Positions 1 through 8,002 of a stretch of 64,000 nt of DNA are shown here, one piece after another. Positions within the stretch are counted from its first letter, which is position 1. The number at the start of each line of letters is the position of its first letter. The notes beneath the pieces were generated by a model. It ran no database searches and was not told where the DNA came from. It saw only the letters and a list, made by a program, of their open reading frames with translations. Source of the stretch: JACZYA01 sp965247455 (lineage in GTDB: Bacteria; Acidobacteriota; Terriglobia; Acidiferrales; 2-02-FULL-67-57). Both the position numbers and the translations under genes were made by a program. The stretch covers positions 496,001 through 560,000 of the forward strand of contig CBDFHE010000018.1 in NCBI GenBank assembly GCA_965247455.1. The letters are read 5' to 3'.

Positions 1-487
1 AAAAGTCCGGGTCCGGGCCGTCAGGCGCGGCGTTCACGGGGCACTGGAGTCCGCTCTCTTCCAGCAAGGGTAGCACGGCCTCCTCGGTGGTTCCGGGATA
101 GGTGGTGCTCTCCAGCACGACCAGTTGGCCGCGCTCCAAGTAGCGGCTGATCGTGCGGCTGGTTTCTACGATATAGCTGAGATCGGGTTCGCGCGCCTCG
201 GTCACCGGCGTCGGCACGCAAATGGCAACCGCCTGTGCTTGGCGCAGGCACTTGAAGTCGGTGGAGGGGCGAAACAGACCCCGTTCAACCAGGTCTTTGA
301 GACCTGAGGAGTCAACCTGCTGCAGGTAGCAGTGGCCTTCCCGCAGTTGCCGGGTTTTGCTGGCATCAATGTCGAGGCCAAGAACCCGGCAGCCGGCGCG
401 CGCAAACTCCAGCGCCAGCGGCAACCCCACATAGCCCAGCCCGATCACCGCCACTGTAAAGGGTTCGGGCGTGTTCGCTTGCTTCAT
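1..487 (-). CDS. Nucleotide-sugar dehydrogenase (UDP-GlcNAc/ManNAc dehydrogenase type), 3' end outside window
   Basis: Reading the minus strand from an ATG at 487 gives an open frame to the window edge (about 162 residues). The N-terminus holds a Rossmann motif, VAVIGLGYVGLPLALEFA, followed by an acidic residue at the end of beta2 (GLDID). Further motifs typical of the UDP-glucose/UDP-ManNAc dehydrogenase family are AICVPTPV and VVLESTTYPGTTEE. The family makes uronic-acid sugars for capsule or O-antigen by two-step NAD oxidation. The catalytic Cys and the C-terminal domain lie off the window, so the substrate cannot be told. The last visible residues (NAAPDGPDPDF) are an unusual short insertion before the expected FSPER motif. 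Confidence 0.85.
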   Translation of the reverse strand, partial: MKQANTPEPFTVAVIGLGYVGLPLALEFARAGCRVLGLDIDASKTRQLREGHCYLQQVDSSGLKDLVERGLFRPSTDFKCLRQAQAVAICVPTPVTEAREPDLSYIVETSRTISRYLERGQLVVLESTTYPGTTEEAVLPLLEESGLQCPVNAAPDGPDPDF

Positions 488-590
488 GTGTTTCCCTTGT
501 CCAACGGCTCCCGATTCTAGGGTTCTTTGGCCGGCAAAGTAAACAGTGGTGCGCCCGCGAAGTTACGGTCGCGTGGAGGGTCTGCAATCG

Positions 591-800
591 CTAGGAGAAC
601 TTCTCAGAAGTGTCCAGGTGATTCACATTGGGCCCGGCGAGGCGCCTCGGCATCACGCAGGCATGCCCTTGATGGCAGGGGCATTCGCACGCCGGATCGG
701 CCACAATGTCAACCGCCATGCCGAAGATTAAGGCACACTCACCCACCAGGATCGGCACACCGGTAGTCGCATTGAAACAGTGGGTGCAAAGATTGACCAT
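591..800 (-). CDS. Small Cys/His-rich hypothetical protein
   Basis: A 69-residue frame begins at an ATG (800) preceded by GGTGGAG. It has a CxxC pair near the N-terminus (CTHC) and a Cys/His cluster (CECPCHQGHAC) near residues 38-48, which could bind metal. I recognise no family. It lies directly downstream of the truncated glmS stub, in a stretch of broken genes, so it may itself be a remnant. The function is unknown. Confidence 0.35.
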   Translation of the reverse strand: MVNLCTHCFNATTGVPILVGECALIFGMAVDIVADPACECPCHQGHACVMPRRLAGPNVNHLDTSEKFS

Positions 801-816
801 TGGTATCACTCCACCG

Positions 817-999
817 TTACACTAGCGTGCGCTCCAGGTTGGCCAGCTTGCCGGAAGCGCGCCGCAGCGCAAGCCCCTGGCCGTTGCCCCCGACCGCCAT
901 GCCCGCGGAGTCGTCGCCACGGTATTCGAGCCGCTTCAGTCCACCGGCCAGCAGCGGTATCGGCGGTCGTGAGCCAACCTGGCCAACCATCCCACACAT
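817..999 (-). pseudogene. glmS: Truncated glmS: N-terminal stub of glucosamine-6-phosphate synthase
   Basis: The frame starts ATG-TGT-GGG, as in all Ntn-type glutamine amidotransferases where Cys2 becomes the nucleophile. It continues with LAGGLKRLEYRGDDSAGMAV, which is recognisably the GlmS N-terminus (L..GL..LEYRGYDSAG). It stops after 60 codons, whereas GlmS is about 610 residues, and no sugar-isomerase domain follows. A ribosome-binding site (AGAAGG) is still present. The Tyr to Asp change in the YRGYDSAG motif also fits relaxed selection. This is a dead 5' fragment; a functional copy must lie elsewhere. Confidence 0.8.
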
Positions 1000-1006
1000 C
1001 TAGCAC

Positions 1007-1496
1007 CTTCTCTCTGCGTCGGAACAGAGCAATTGGCTCTCCACGAGAAGGTCAAGGTGGTAGCGAGTAACCCATTGGGCCGGTTGGAGATAGCTCCACG
1101 GCCGGCAAGGGGCACCATCTTTCGACGGAGAAGGGAAATCATTTTCGCATTTTTCCACATGCTGCTTCGTTGATGGGATTGCGCAAGTAGTTGCTCGTCT
1201 TTGCGCAAAATGCCCGTTCTTGGTTAGTTGGGGCTGCACCCCGAAAGTGGCTTGGCGGTGCACTTCAGGAAGTTCGTAGGCTGGGACTTGGAAGACGCTT
1301 GGCAGGCGGGTCTCCCCGTGGCCGATCGCAGGCTCTTTTTTCACAGGCGTCCACAACTTTCTAGGGTTTTCCACACTCGGCCCACAGCTTTCGCTCGGTT
1401 TTCGCTTGTATGCCCCCTAGGTTGCTAGGAGAATTGCTTTTCCTGTCAGTCATACGGACTAGGGCCCAGTGTTTCTATTCCCGAGAGGGGGTGGGT
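1007..1496. other. Gene-free stretch
   Basis: I see no convincing gene here. The stretch has two TTTTCCACA sequences (1151-1159 and 1367-1375) that resemble DnaA boxes. They lack the clustering and the AT-rich element of an origin. Confidence 0.4.
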
Positions 1497-1907
1497 ATGG
1501 GAAACGGAAAGCCGGCTGGTGCGGGGGAGTACGTTTGTGTCTTTGACCAGGGGGTGAAGCTGGAAGGAATAATCGAACTCCCCGGGACGTTCCGTCTGGA
1601 AGGCGAAGTCAAAGGGACGGTGCGGGGCAAGGAGCAAGTGATTGTGGGGAAAAGTGCGCGGGTAGAAGGGGAAATTCAGAGTGCGATCGTCTCGGTGGCG
1701 GGAAAGATCAATGGCAAAGTTACCAGGAAGAAGCGGGTGGAGATCTTCTCCAGTGGAGCAGTTGAAGGTGACGTACATACCACCTGCTTGGTGATCGAAG
1801 CGGGTGGCATTCTGGATGGCCGGTGCCACATGCTTTCTGAAAACAAAGCGGCTAACACCCTGCCGTTGATTGGCTCCGCCGCACAGGCATCCGGGTCGAC
1901 CCACTGA
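1497..1907 (+). CDS. Bactofilin (polymer-forming cytoskeletal protein)
   Basis: This is a 136-residue protein with a short Gly-rich N-terminus followed by a right-handed beta-helix of repeating hydrophobic strands. The pattern (LEGEVKGTVRG, VIVGKSARVEGEIQ, INGKVTRKKRVEIFSSGAVEGDV) is typical of the bactofilin/CcmA family. These proteins form nucleotide-independent filaments at the inner membrane and scaffold cell-shape or polar machinery. I chose the ATG at 1497 because GAGAGGGGG lies just upstream, although the frame stays open further 5'. It is the only intact gene in the first 2.8 kb, and its neighbours give no hint of a partner. Confidence 0.88.
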   Translation: MGNGKPAGAGEYVCVFDQGVKLEGIIELPGTFRLEGEVKGTVRGKEQVIVGKSARVEGEIQSAIVSVAGKINGKVTRKKRVEIFSSGAVEGDVHTTCLVIEAGGILDGRCHMLSENKAANTLPLIGSAAQASGSTH

Positions 1908-1993
1908 ACAATCGGGCGGTTGAGCGCGGAAAGGGTCGGGTAGAGTTTGACGCAGTGACCGCTGGACACTCCACTCGGGTAGCGAAAAAAAAA

Positions 1994-2146
1994 CTAAAAC
2001 CGGAAGTTCAGGCCACCCAAAACGGCGGTCGGGGTGGCGACGATCAGGGGCGTAATGCGTTCCCGCTTGTGTTGGCCCATGCGATGAAAGAGGTAGCTCA
2101 CGGCTAAGGTCCCACCTACACCGATACCGTAACTGTAGGCGACCTG
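1994..2146 (-). pseudogene. Possible C-terminal scrap of an outer-membrane beta-barrel protein
   Basis: The last 48 or so residues of a minus-strand frame alternate polar and hydrophobic side chains (YSYGIGVGGTLAVSYLF) and end in Phe (LNFRF-stop), as outer-membrane barrels do. Upstream the frame turns into sequence that opposes a better-supported plus-strand fragment. If real, it is therefore a truncated relic. Support is compositional only. Confidence 0.28.
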
Positions 2147-2455
2147 CAGCCGCGGGACTGGGCGAATACGACTGGAGAATCCTACCGGAGATGCTGTACC
2201 TCGAACTGCTGGGTCGGCCAGGCGTTGGCAATCAGACTGCTTCGCGCCGAGCCGTTCTGGAATCACCCCGCCTTCTTCGACTATGTGGATCGGTGGATGT
2301 CGGAGGATGACTCCTGGGCGGTTATGGAGATCACAAACCAGATCGGCGAAGATTACAGCGCGGATTGGCAGAGGCAACGCCAGACGCGGTTTTTCCTGCA
2401 GGGCGCCTATCCCTATAACACCTTCATTGACGATATGTGGCAAGCCTTCCGATGA
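2108..2455 (+). pseudogene. C-terminal fragment of a large hypothetical protein
   Basis: A continuous frame after a stop at 2105-2107 reads GDLQPRDWANTTGESYRRCC, then SNCWVGQALAIRLL, then WNHPAFFDYVDRWM, and ends at a TGA. The composition (Trp/Tyr-rich, coherent codon use) looks like the C-terminus of a large secreted enzyme-like protein with aromatic motifs. No start codon or N-terminal portion exists upstream, so the gene is 5'-truncated. I cannot name the family. Confidence 0.45.
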
Positions 2456-2544
2456 GGGCCTCTGGCGACAGGTTGGGAAGGTGATGGTAGGGAGCGTCGA
2501 GTGGGACTCTCCCCTCACCTAGCAGCCTACTCCGGGAAGTTCAT

Positions 2545-2566
2545 GCCTGCCCGTCCGCAGGCGGGC
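2545..2566. repeat. REP-like palindrome, copy 1
   Basis: An imperfect inverted repeat GCCTGCCC...GCAGGCGGGC. It belongs to the same family as the palindromes at 6853, 11908, 14370 and 20918. Confidence 0.6.
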
Positions 2567-2596
2567 GGCGGAGCATGGATTGGAAGCGGGGGTCGG

Positions 2597-2692
2597 CTAC
2601 TGCAGCTTGACGTATTCGGCCTTGGCTTCCTGGAGGATGGGGATGTCCGGGTCGGCCTCTTTCCACAGTGAGAAGAAGCCCTCATAATACTC
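2597..2692 (-). pseudogene. C-terminal scrap of a TPR protein
   Basis: The minus-strand frame ends FFSLWKEADPDIPILQEA followed by KAEYVKLQ and a TAG stop. This is a characteristic end of TPR-containing proteins and of protein kinases with TPR tails. An in-frame TAA lies just 5', and no start is present, so only about 31 codons remain. Confidence 0.55.
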
Positions 2693-2909
2693 TTACGGGT
2701 AACAGGCAGTCAGAACGAGCCGACCAACGGGAAGCATCCGAGGTGCGTGTTCATTTCGGGCAAGAGCGGGTCTATCTCTACACCACGGCTATCAAGGCTG
2801 GCATGCACTTGTTCAAAATTCATTGACATCTTCTTTGCTGTGTTGCTATCGTTCCCGGCAGCATGGGCGAGCCGGGCAGCATCCAATCATTCACCAGAGG
2901 CAAGGATCA

Positions 2910-4973
2910 GTGAAGCGACTGCTGAAGGTACTGCTCTGGGTAGCGATTTCCCTCGGCGGCGCGGCGGGCCTGGGCGCCATCGCGATTGAGCGCGACGAGC
3001 CCATCAACGCCGTCTGGTTTATCATCGCCGCCGTCTGCGTCTATCTGGTCGCCTACCGCTTCTACTCCTCCTTCATCGCCGCCAAAGTTCTGACGCTGGA
3101 CGAAAGCCGCGCCACCCCCGCCGAGCGCCTCGACGACGGCCGCGACTTCGTCCCCACCAACAAGTGGATTCTCTTCGGCCACCACTTCGCCGCCATCGCC
3201 GGCCCCGGCCCGCTGATCGGCCCTACCCTGGCGGCGCAGTTCGGTTACCTGCCGGGCACGCTCTGGCTGATTGTGGGCGCGGTGCTGGGCGGCTGTGTGC
3301 AAGACTTCATCGTGCTGTTCGGCTCCACGCGCCGCAACGGCAAGTCGCTGGGCCAGATGGCGCGCGAAGAGGTCAGCAAGCTCAGCGGCATGGTGGCGCT
3401 GTTCGCGGTGCTGGCGATCATGGTTATCCTGCTGGCCGCGGTCGCGCTGGTGGTGGTGAACGCGCTCAAGGTCAGCCCCTGGGCCACCTACACCATGGCG
3501 ATGTCGATGCCCATCGCGGTGCTGATGGGCTTCTACCTGCGCTTCTGGCGGCCGGGCCGCGTGATCGAAGCCACCGTCATCGGCGTCGGCCTGCTGCTCT
3601 TCGCCGTCGTCAGCGGCGAGTGGGTGGCGGCCTCGCCCACCTGGGCGCAGGTCTTTACTTTGTCAGGGACGACGCTCGCCCTCGCGGTCATCCTCTACGG
3701 CTTCGCGGCTTCGACTCTGCCGGTCTGGCTGCTGCTGGCCCCGCGCGACTACCTGAACAGCTTCATCAAGCTGGGCGTAGTTTTCATTCTCGGCCTCGGC
3801 ATCATCTTCACCCGGCCCGAAGTGCAGATGCCGGCGCTGACGCGCTTCGCCGACGGCACCGGCCCCATCTTCGCCGGCGGCATCTTCCCCTTTTGCTTCA
3901 TTACCATTGCCTGCGGCGCCGTCAGCGGCTTCCACTCGCTGATCTCGTCGGGCACCACGCCCAAGATGATCATGCGTGAGACGCAAGCGCGCATGATCGG
4001 CTACGGTTCCATGCTGCTGGAGTCTTTCGTGGGCGTGATGGCGATGATCGCCGCCTGCGTGCTCCAGCCCGGCGTCTTCTTCGCCATCAACAGTCCCGCG
4101 GGGATCGTCGGCGACACGGTTGAAAAAGCCACCGCCACCATCACCACCTGGGGCTTCCCCGTCAGCGCCGCCACTATGGACAACCTCGCGCGACTGGTGG
4201 GCGAAGAGACTTTGCTCAACCGCACCGGCGGCGCGCCCTCGCTGGCGGTCGGCATGGCGACCATTTTCTCGAACACCATCGGCGGCGAGGCGATGATCGC
4301 CCTCTGGTACCACTTCGCCATTATGTTCGAGGTGCTCTTCATCCTGACCATTCTCGACTCGGGCACGCGCGTGGGCCGCTTCATGCTGCAGGATTTGCTG
4401 GGGCATTTCTGGAAGCCGCTCGGCCGGACGGGCTGGATGCCGGGCGTGGTCGTCACCAGCGTGCTGATCGTCGCCGCCTGGGGGCATTTCCTCTACCAGG
4501 GCGTGCTCGATCCGCTGGGCGGCATCAACTCGCTCTGGCCGCTTTTCGGCATTTCGAACCAACTGCTGGCCACCGTAGCGCTCATCATCATGACTACGAT
4601 TCTCATCAAGATGGGCAAGCTGCGCTACATCTGGGTGACGCTGACGCCCTCGGTGTGGTTGGTGGCCGTCACCGTGACCGCCAGCTACCAGAAAGTTTTC
4701 TCCGCCAACCCGCGCATCGGTTTCCTCGCCAACGCCCGCCAGATGGCCGAGCAACTGGCCGCCGGCTTCATCTCCCCCGACAAGGTGGCCGAGACCCAGC
4801 GGCTGATCTTCAACGCGCAGTTGAACGCCGCCGTCACCGCGCTGCTGGCGGGGTTGGTGTTCGTGGTGGTGCTGTCGGCTGCGTGGGAGTGGTACCGCCT
4901 GCTCAGCGGCCGCCGTAAGTCCGATTTGCAGGAGACGCCCTACGTCGCTACGCAGTTCGCCCTCGGCGACTAG
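2910..4973 (+). CDS. cstA: CstA-type carbon starvation protein, peptide/pyruvate transporter
   Basis: This 687-residue polytopic membrane protein (E. coli CstA is about 700) has the conserved HHFAAIAGPGPLIGP segment near residues 90-105 and many hydrophobic helices throughout. The family imports peptides, and in some members pyruvate, during carbon limitation. I placed the start at GTG 2910, behind GAGGCAAGG, since translation begins MKRLLKVLLW with a normal membrane-entry helix. The upstream open frame lacks family character. A YbdD-family gene follows about 200 bp downstream, the usual CstA partner. The intergenic stretch holds a pair of hairpins. Confidence 0.93.
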   Translation: MKRLLKVLLWVAISLGGAAGLGAIAIERDEPINAVWFIIAAVCVYLVAYRFYSSFIAAKVLTLDESRATPAERLDDGRDFVPTNKWILFGHHFAAIAGPGPLIGPTLAAQFGYLPGTLWLIVGAVLGGCVQDFIVLFGSTRRNGKSLGQMAREEVSKLSGMVALFAVLAIMVILLAAVALVVVNALKVSPWATYTMAMSMPIAVLMGFYLRFWRPGRVIEATVIGVGLLLFAVVSGEWVAASPTWAQVFTLSGTTLALAVILYGFAASTLPVWLLLAPRDYLNSFIKLGVVFILGLGIIFTRPEVQMPALTRFADGTGPIFAGGIFPFCFITIACGAVSGFHSLISSGTTPKMIMRETQARMIGYGSMLLESFVGVMAMIAACVLQPGVFFAINSPAGIVGDTVEKATATITTWGFPVSAATMDNLARLVGEETLLNRTGGAPSLAVGMATIFSNTIGGEAMIALWYHFAIMFEVLFILTILDSGTRVGRFMLQDLLGHFWKPLGRTGWMPGVVVTSVLIVAAWGHFLYQGVLDPLGGINSLWPLFGISNQLLATVALIIMTTILIKMGKLRYIWVTLTPSVWLVAVTVTASYQKVFSANPRIGFLANARQMAEQLAAGFISPDKVAETQRLIFNAQLNAAVTALLAGLVFVVVLSAAWEWYRLLSGRRKSDLQETPYVATQFALGD

Positions 4974-5007
4974 GGAACAAGTAACGAAAAGTTTTATCCT
5001 AAGTGGC

Positions 5008-5055
5008 GCGGACATTCCTGTCCGCGGTTTTCTTTGGCAGACAGGAATGTCTGCC
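5008..5055. repeat. Pair of tetraloop hairpins in opposite orientation
   Basis: The first hairpin (5008-5025) is stem GCGGACA, loop TTCC, stem TGTCCGC. The second (5036-5055) is stem GGCAGACA, loop GGAA, stem TGTCTGCC. The second is nearly the reverse complement of the first, so the pair is both internally palindromic and mutually inverted. It lies between cstA and ybdD and looks like a REP-type doublet. Confidence 0.65.
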
Positions 5056-5178
5056 CCACCTTATCTGGGATAGGGGAGGAGACGCCCTTTCTTGGCGTCC
5101 TCGGCGTCTCTGCGGTTAATCTTTGTTGGTGAGGAAAATCACTGGAGCGGGGAAGCCCAATCGGCGATAATAGAACCG

Positions 5179-5388
5179 ATGACCGAGCTGCTCCAAAAGA
5201 CGCGCAGGAAGCTGGCCACGCTCTGGTCCGGCTTCCGCGAGCTGACCGGCGACTCCGCCTACGAGCTCTATGTAGCCCGACAGCGCCGGAAGAACCTCGA
5301 CTGCCCGGTTCCATCCCGCGAGGAGTTCTACCGCCAGCGCATGGAAAGAAAGTTCAACGACAAAGACAACCCCTCCCGCTGCTGCTAA
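5179..5388 (+). CDS. ybdD: YbdD/YjiX family small protein (DUF466)
   Basis: This is a 69-residue protein ending in SREEFYRQRMERKF and a terminal RCC, the signature of the YbdD/YjiX family, which is about 65 residues and almost always sits beside cstA or btsT. E. coli homologues are thought to be needed for transporter activity. I chose the ATG at 5179, which gives MTELLQKTRRKL; the open frame upstream is not family-like. Its position after cstA supports the call. Confidence 0.88.
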   Translation: MTELLQKTRRKLATLWSGFRELTGDSAYELYVARQRRKNLDCPVPSREEFYRQRMERKFNDKDNPSRCC

Positions 5389-6155
5389 TCATCTAAGAAT
5401 TTTGGGCAAATGATGTAGCCTTTTTCGATTTCTTCTCCAATGACTTCACACCGATTTAAGCCCCACGTCCAATAATAGGCAGCCACATAGCCACAGACTA
5501 CTGCGTCCAACCGATCCTCTCGCTCCTTCAGACCCTTTCCTTTGAGGGTGTCATCGATCTTGCACAGCTCATAGAGTGTTTCGTTCGATATGAGTTTAGG
5601 TTCTTGCTTAGCCAGGTCTGTTGAGATGTGCTTCCCTAGTTTGTTGAGTTCGCTGCGACGCTCTTCCACCCGGCCTTTCTTGTACTTCAACGTCTTGGAC
5701 AGGTTGAACAACACCACTTGTGCAGGATGGGGATATACCTCAATTTGCCAATGTCCCTTTGTGCGTGGGGCAAGCTGTGGGTTCGAGCTGAACTTGGACT
5801 CTTCAAGTTTCTGCCGTAGCCGGATGGGTCGCTTGCACTTGTTCCGGTTAGCTGGGAAAGCGCCGGCTTCGTAGCGAGCATATTTGCTCGAAACCTCTCG
5901 ATCACAGGGGCGTCCCGTTCCGGGCGGGTTGGGAGCAATAATCGGTGCGTCAATGCCTAGTACCGTAGTGGCTTCACACCGCCTTTCAACCCAATTCAAG
6001 ATTTCACGGTCGTCCTGAAGCCAGCAGGTCTCAAGAAATTCAATTTGTCCGGCGCTAGCATGGAGATGGAGGAGGGCCATTCCACTCCAGTTTTTCTTCG
6101 ACCACGCTAGGTCAATACCGATGCAAGCTACCAGTTCGGGGAGTTTCTCAGGCAC
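5385..6155 (-). CDS. DUF429 family protein (predicted RNase H-fold nuclease)
   Basis: The 256-residue protein begins with a strand carrying an acidic residue (CIGIDLAWS). It then has VLGIDAPI and a C-terminal EREDRLDAVVCGYVAAYYW segment, the conserved acidic positions of DUF429, a family with a predicted RNase H-like fold. The biochemical role is unknown. It converges with ybdD, the two stop codons overlapping at 5385-5388, and is 19 bp downstream of the nitroreductase gene on the same strand. Confidence 0.8.
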   Translation of the reverse strand: MPEKLPELVACIGIDLAWSKKNWSGMALLHLHASAGQIEFLETCWLQDDREILNWVERRCEATTVLGIDAPIIAPNPPGTGRPCDREVSSKYARYEAGAFPANRNKCKRPIRLRQKLEESKFSSNPQLAPRTKGHWQIEVYPHPAQVVLFNLSKTLKYKKGRVEERRSELNKLGKHISTDLAKQEPKLISNETLYELCKIDDTLKGKGLKEREDRLDAVVCGYVAAYYWTWGLNRCEVIGEEIEKGYIICPKFLDD

Positions 6156-6174
6156 AGTCTGAGTGGCACCTCGG

Positions 6175-6780
6175 TTAATCGGTCACCAGCGGTGATTTCT
6201 TCCCCCAGCGGTCGGTGAAGACAAACTCTTCCAGCGGCTTGCGGCTGCGGGGGGCCTGTTCGCGCCGGCGGAGCTTTTCGTCCAACTTGGCGGCATCGCC
6301 GGGATAGCCGAGCGCGATTCCCGCCACCACCTCGTAGTCTTCCGGTATGCCGTACACTTCGCGCGCCTTGTCCGGGAGAATCCCGGCCATCTGGTGCACA
6401 GCCAGGCCCAGAGAGGTTGCCTGCACGACCAAGTTTGCCGCCGCCAGCCCGACGTCGTGAAACGCGTGGCGGTTGGGTTTCTGGTTCCTGGCAAAGTTGA
6501 GCTCGGCCACCGAAAGCATCAGCACTGGCGCCTGCTTCGCCCACGTGATGTTCCCCTCCACCAGGCAACCCAGCAGCCGCTCGAATTCGGCCGGCTCGTC
6601 CTTGGTGGCGACGATGAAGCTCCAGGGCTGCTCGTTGAAGGACGAGGGCGCCCAGCGCGCCGCTTCCAGCAGACTGCCGATAGTCTCCGGGTCCACCCGG
6701 CGGTCGGAAAATGCCACCGGGCTCCAGCGCCGCCGCAGCAACTCGTGAACCGGATACTTCGTCTCCCCTAGTTTTTCCAT
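6175..6780 (-). CDS. Nitroreductase family FMN oxidoreductase
   Basis: This 201-residue protein has the N-terminal RRRWSPVAFSDRRV motif that contacts FMN phosphate. It also has AARWAPSSFNEQPWSFIVA and DVGLAAANLVVQATSLGLAVHQMAG, all classic for the NAD(P)H nitroreductase superfamily. The physiological substrate cannot be deduced. The ATG at 6780 has no strong Shine-Dalgarno but gives the expected N-terminus. It may share a transcript with the downstream DUF429 gene. Confidence 0.88.
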   Translation of the reverse strand: MEKLGETKYPVHELLRRRWSPVAFSDRRVDPETIGSLLEAARWAPSSFNEQPWSFIVATKDEPAEFERLLGCLVEGNITWAKQAPVLMLSVAELNFARNQKPNRHAFHDVGLAAANLVVQATSLGLAVHQMAGILPDKAREVYGIPEDYEVVAGIALGYPGDAAKLDEKLRRREQAPRSRKPLEEFVFTDRWGKKSPLVTD

Positions 6781-6852
6781 GGATGCCCCCTTTTTCTCGG
6801 TGCCTTTCGGGTGCAGTTTCTCAGCTTAGTTTTACTTCGGTCCGGAAGAGGT

Positions 6853-6873
6853 GCCTGCCTACCGCAGGCAGGC
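6853..6873. repeat. REP-like palindrome, copy 2
   Basis: A perfect 7-bp inverted repeat GCCTGCC N7 GGCAGGC between two minus-strand genes. Its core is identical to the copy at 11908. Confidence 0.7.
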
Positions 6874-6890
6874 TCCGCACCTGCTCTAGA

Positions 6891-7682
6891 CTACAGCAGG
6901 CTCTTCACATGGCCGCCGTCCACAGCAATCGAACTGCCGGTGATGTAGCTCGCCCGCTCGGAACAAAGAAAAGCCACCAGCGCCGCCAGCTCTTCCGGTT
7001 CGCCCAGCCGACCCAGCGGAGTCTGTGCGGTCCAGCCCTGCACCACTTCTTCCTTCGAGACACCTTTCCGCGTGGAGAGAGCGCCAATCAATTCCTGCAA
7101 CCGCTCGGTACGGGTGTAGCCGGGGCAGACGGTATTGACCAGCACGTTCGCGCGTCCGTACTCATTGGCCAGGCTCTTGGCCAGCCCGGTGACGCCGCTG
7201 CGCACGGCGTTGGAGAGCAGCAGGCCGTCAATGGGCTGCTTGACCGCCACCGAGGTCAGGAAAATCAGCCGGCCCCACTTCTGCGCTTGCATGCGCGGCA
7301 GCACCGCGCGCGAGAAATGCACCGCGCTCATCAGGTTCAGGTTGACGGCGTTCTGCCAATCCTCCAGCGTGATCTCCGCAAACGGCTTGGCCGGCGGCCC
7401 GCCCGCGTTCACCACGCAGACGTGCACTGTCTCCCAGCGCTCCACCGCCGCTCCCACGAAGCGTTCCACGTCTCCCTCGCGGGTTACGTCAGCTTCCACG
7501 GCCAACACCTCGGCGCCGGTCTTGGCGCGAATCTCCCTTGCCGCTGCTTCGACCCTCTCCTGCGAACGGGAACAGATGGCCACCCGCGCGCCCTCGGCGG
7601 CCAATGCTGTGGCGACAGCGCGTCCTAACCCTTGGCTGGCGGCCGCCACCACCGCGACCTTGTCCTGAAGTCTCAAATCCAT
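6891..7682 (-). CDS. Short-chain dehydrogenase with divergent active site
   Basis: The 263-residue Rossmann protein has the NAD(P) motif region AAASQGLGRAVA, VVNAGGPPAKP in place of NNAG, and VDGG near the C-terminus. Where classical SDRs carry YxxxK it reads LLLSNAVRSGVTGLAKSLA, so both the catalytic Tyr and Lys are missing. This matches the known 3-oxoacyl-ACP-reductase-like subgroup of SDRs that lacks a perfect catalytic tetrad. It is probably an oxidoreductase of unknown substrate, or a non-classical catalyst. Confidence 0.88.
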   Translation of the reverse strand: MDLRLQDKVAVVAAASQGLGRAVATALAAEGARVAICSRSQERVEAAAREIRAKTGAEVLAVEADVTREGDVERFVGAAVERWETVHVCVVNAGGPPAKPFAEITLEDWQNAVNLNLMSAVHFSRAVLPRMQAQKWGRLIFLTSVAVKQPIDGLLLSNAVRSGVTGLAKSLANEYGRANVLVNTVCPGYTRTERLQELIGALSTRKGVSKEEVVQGWTAQTPLGRLGEPEELAALVAFLCSERASYITGSSIAVDGGHVKSLL

Positions 7683-7775
7683 CGGCGTTCCTCCTGCGTG
7701 ACGCGGTCGGAAGAAATCCAGTTGCCTCTTCCGGCGTCGCGGCCTAGTATGGAGCCAACCGGAAGGAGGGACAAG

Positions 7776-7943
7776 ATGAAGATAGCCTCGAACCTTAGCT
7801 CAGGAATGCGGGTGGGTTATGTGCTCTTCGGCGTGCTGTTGGTTGCGCTGGCAGCGGCGGCACCCTTCTTGCAGGGAATTCTGGCACTTGGGGTGGGTAT
7901 CGTCGGTGCTGTTGTGGCCATCGAAGGCGCGGTCGGGTTTTGA
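7776..7943 (+). CDS. Small two-helix inner-membrane protein (DUF2892/YgaP-like)
   Basis: A 55-residue protein whose two hydrophobic stretches (VGYVLFGVLLVALAAAAPF and ILALGVGIVGAVVAIEGAV) form a helical hairpin. It resembles the C-terminal membrane domain of YgaP and the DUF2892 family. AAGGAGGG sits 6-13 nt before the ATG at 7776, which decides the start. Function is unknown. Confidence 0.65.
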   Translation: MKIASNLSSGMRVGYVLFGVLLVALAAAAPFLQGILALGVGIVGAVVAIEGAVGF

Positions 7944-8002
7944 CCCGGCCGCTGGCTGCTCCGGCGGAGCAGCGAATTGCAAAATTGAAGTTGAGTTGAC
8001 GC

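Noticed and set aside
1151..1375. Possible DnaA boxes and replication origin
   Set aside because: Only two near-consensus TTTTCCACA sites, no AT-rich unwinding region and no origin-associated genes nearby.
1446..2231. 261-codon minus-strand frame across the bactofilin gene
   Set aside because: Opposes a clear beta-helix protein; composition lacks structure.
3663..5015. 450-codon minus-strand open frame opposite cstA
   Set aside because: Antisense shadow of a GC-rich gene; low-complexity His/Glu/Gly/Arg composition and no recognisable domain.
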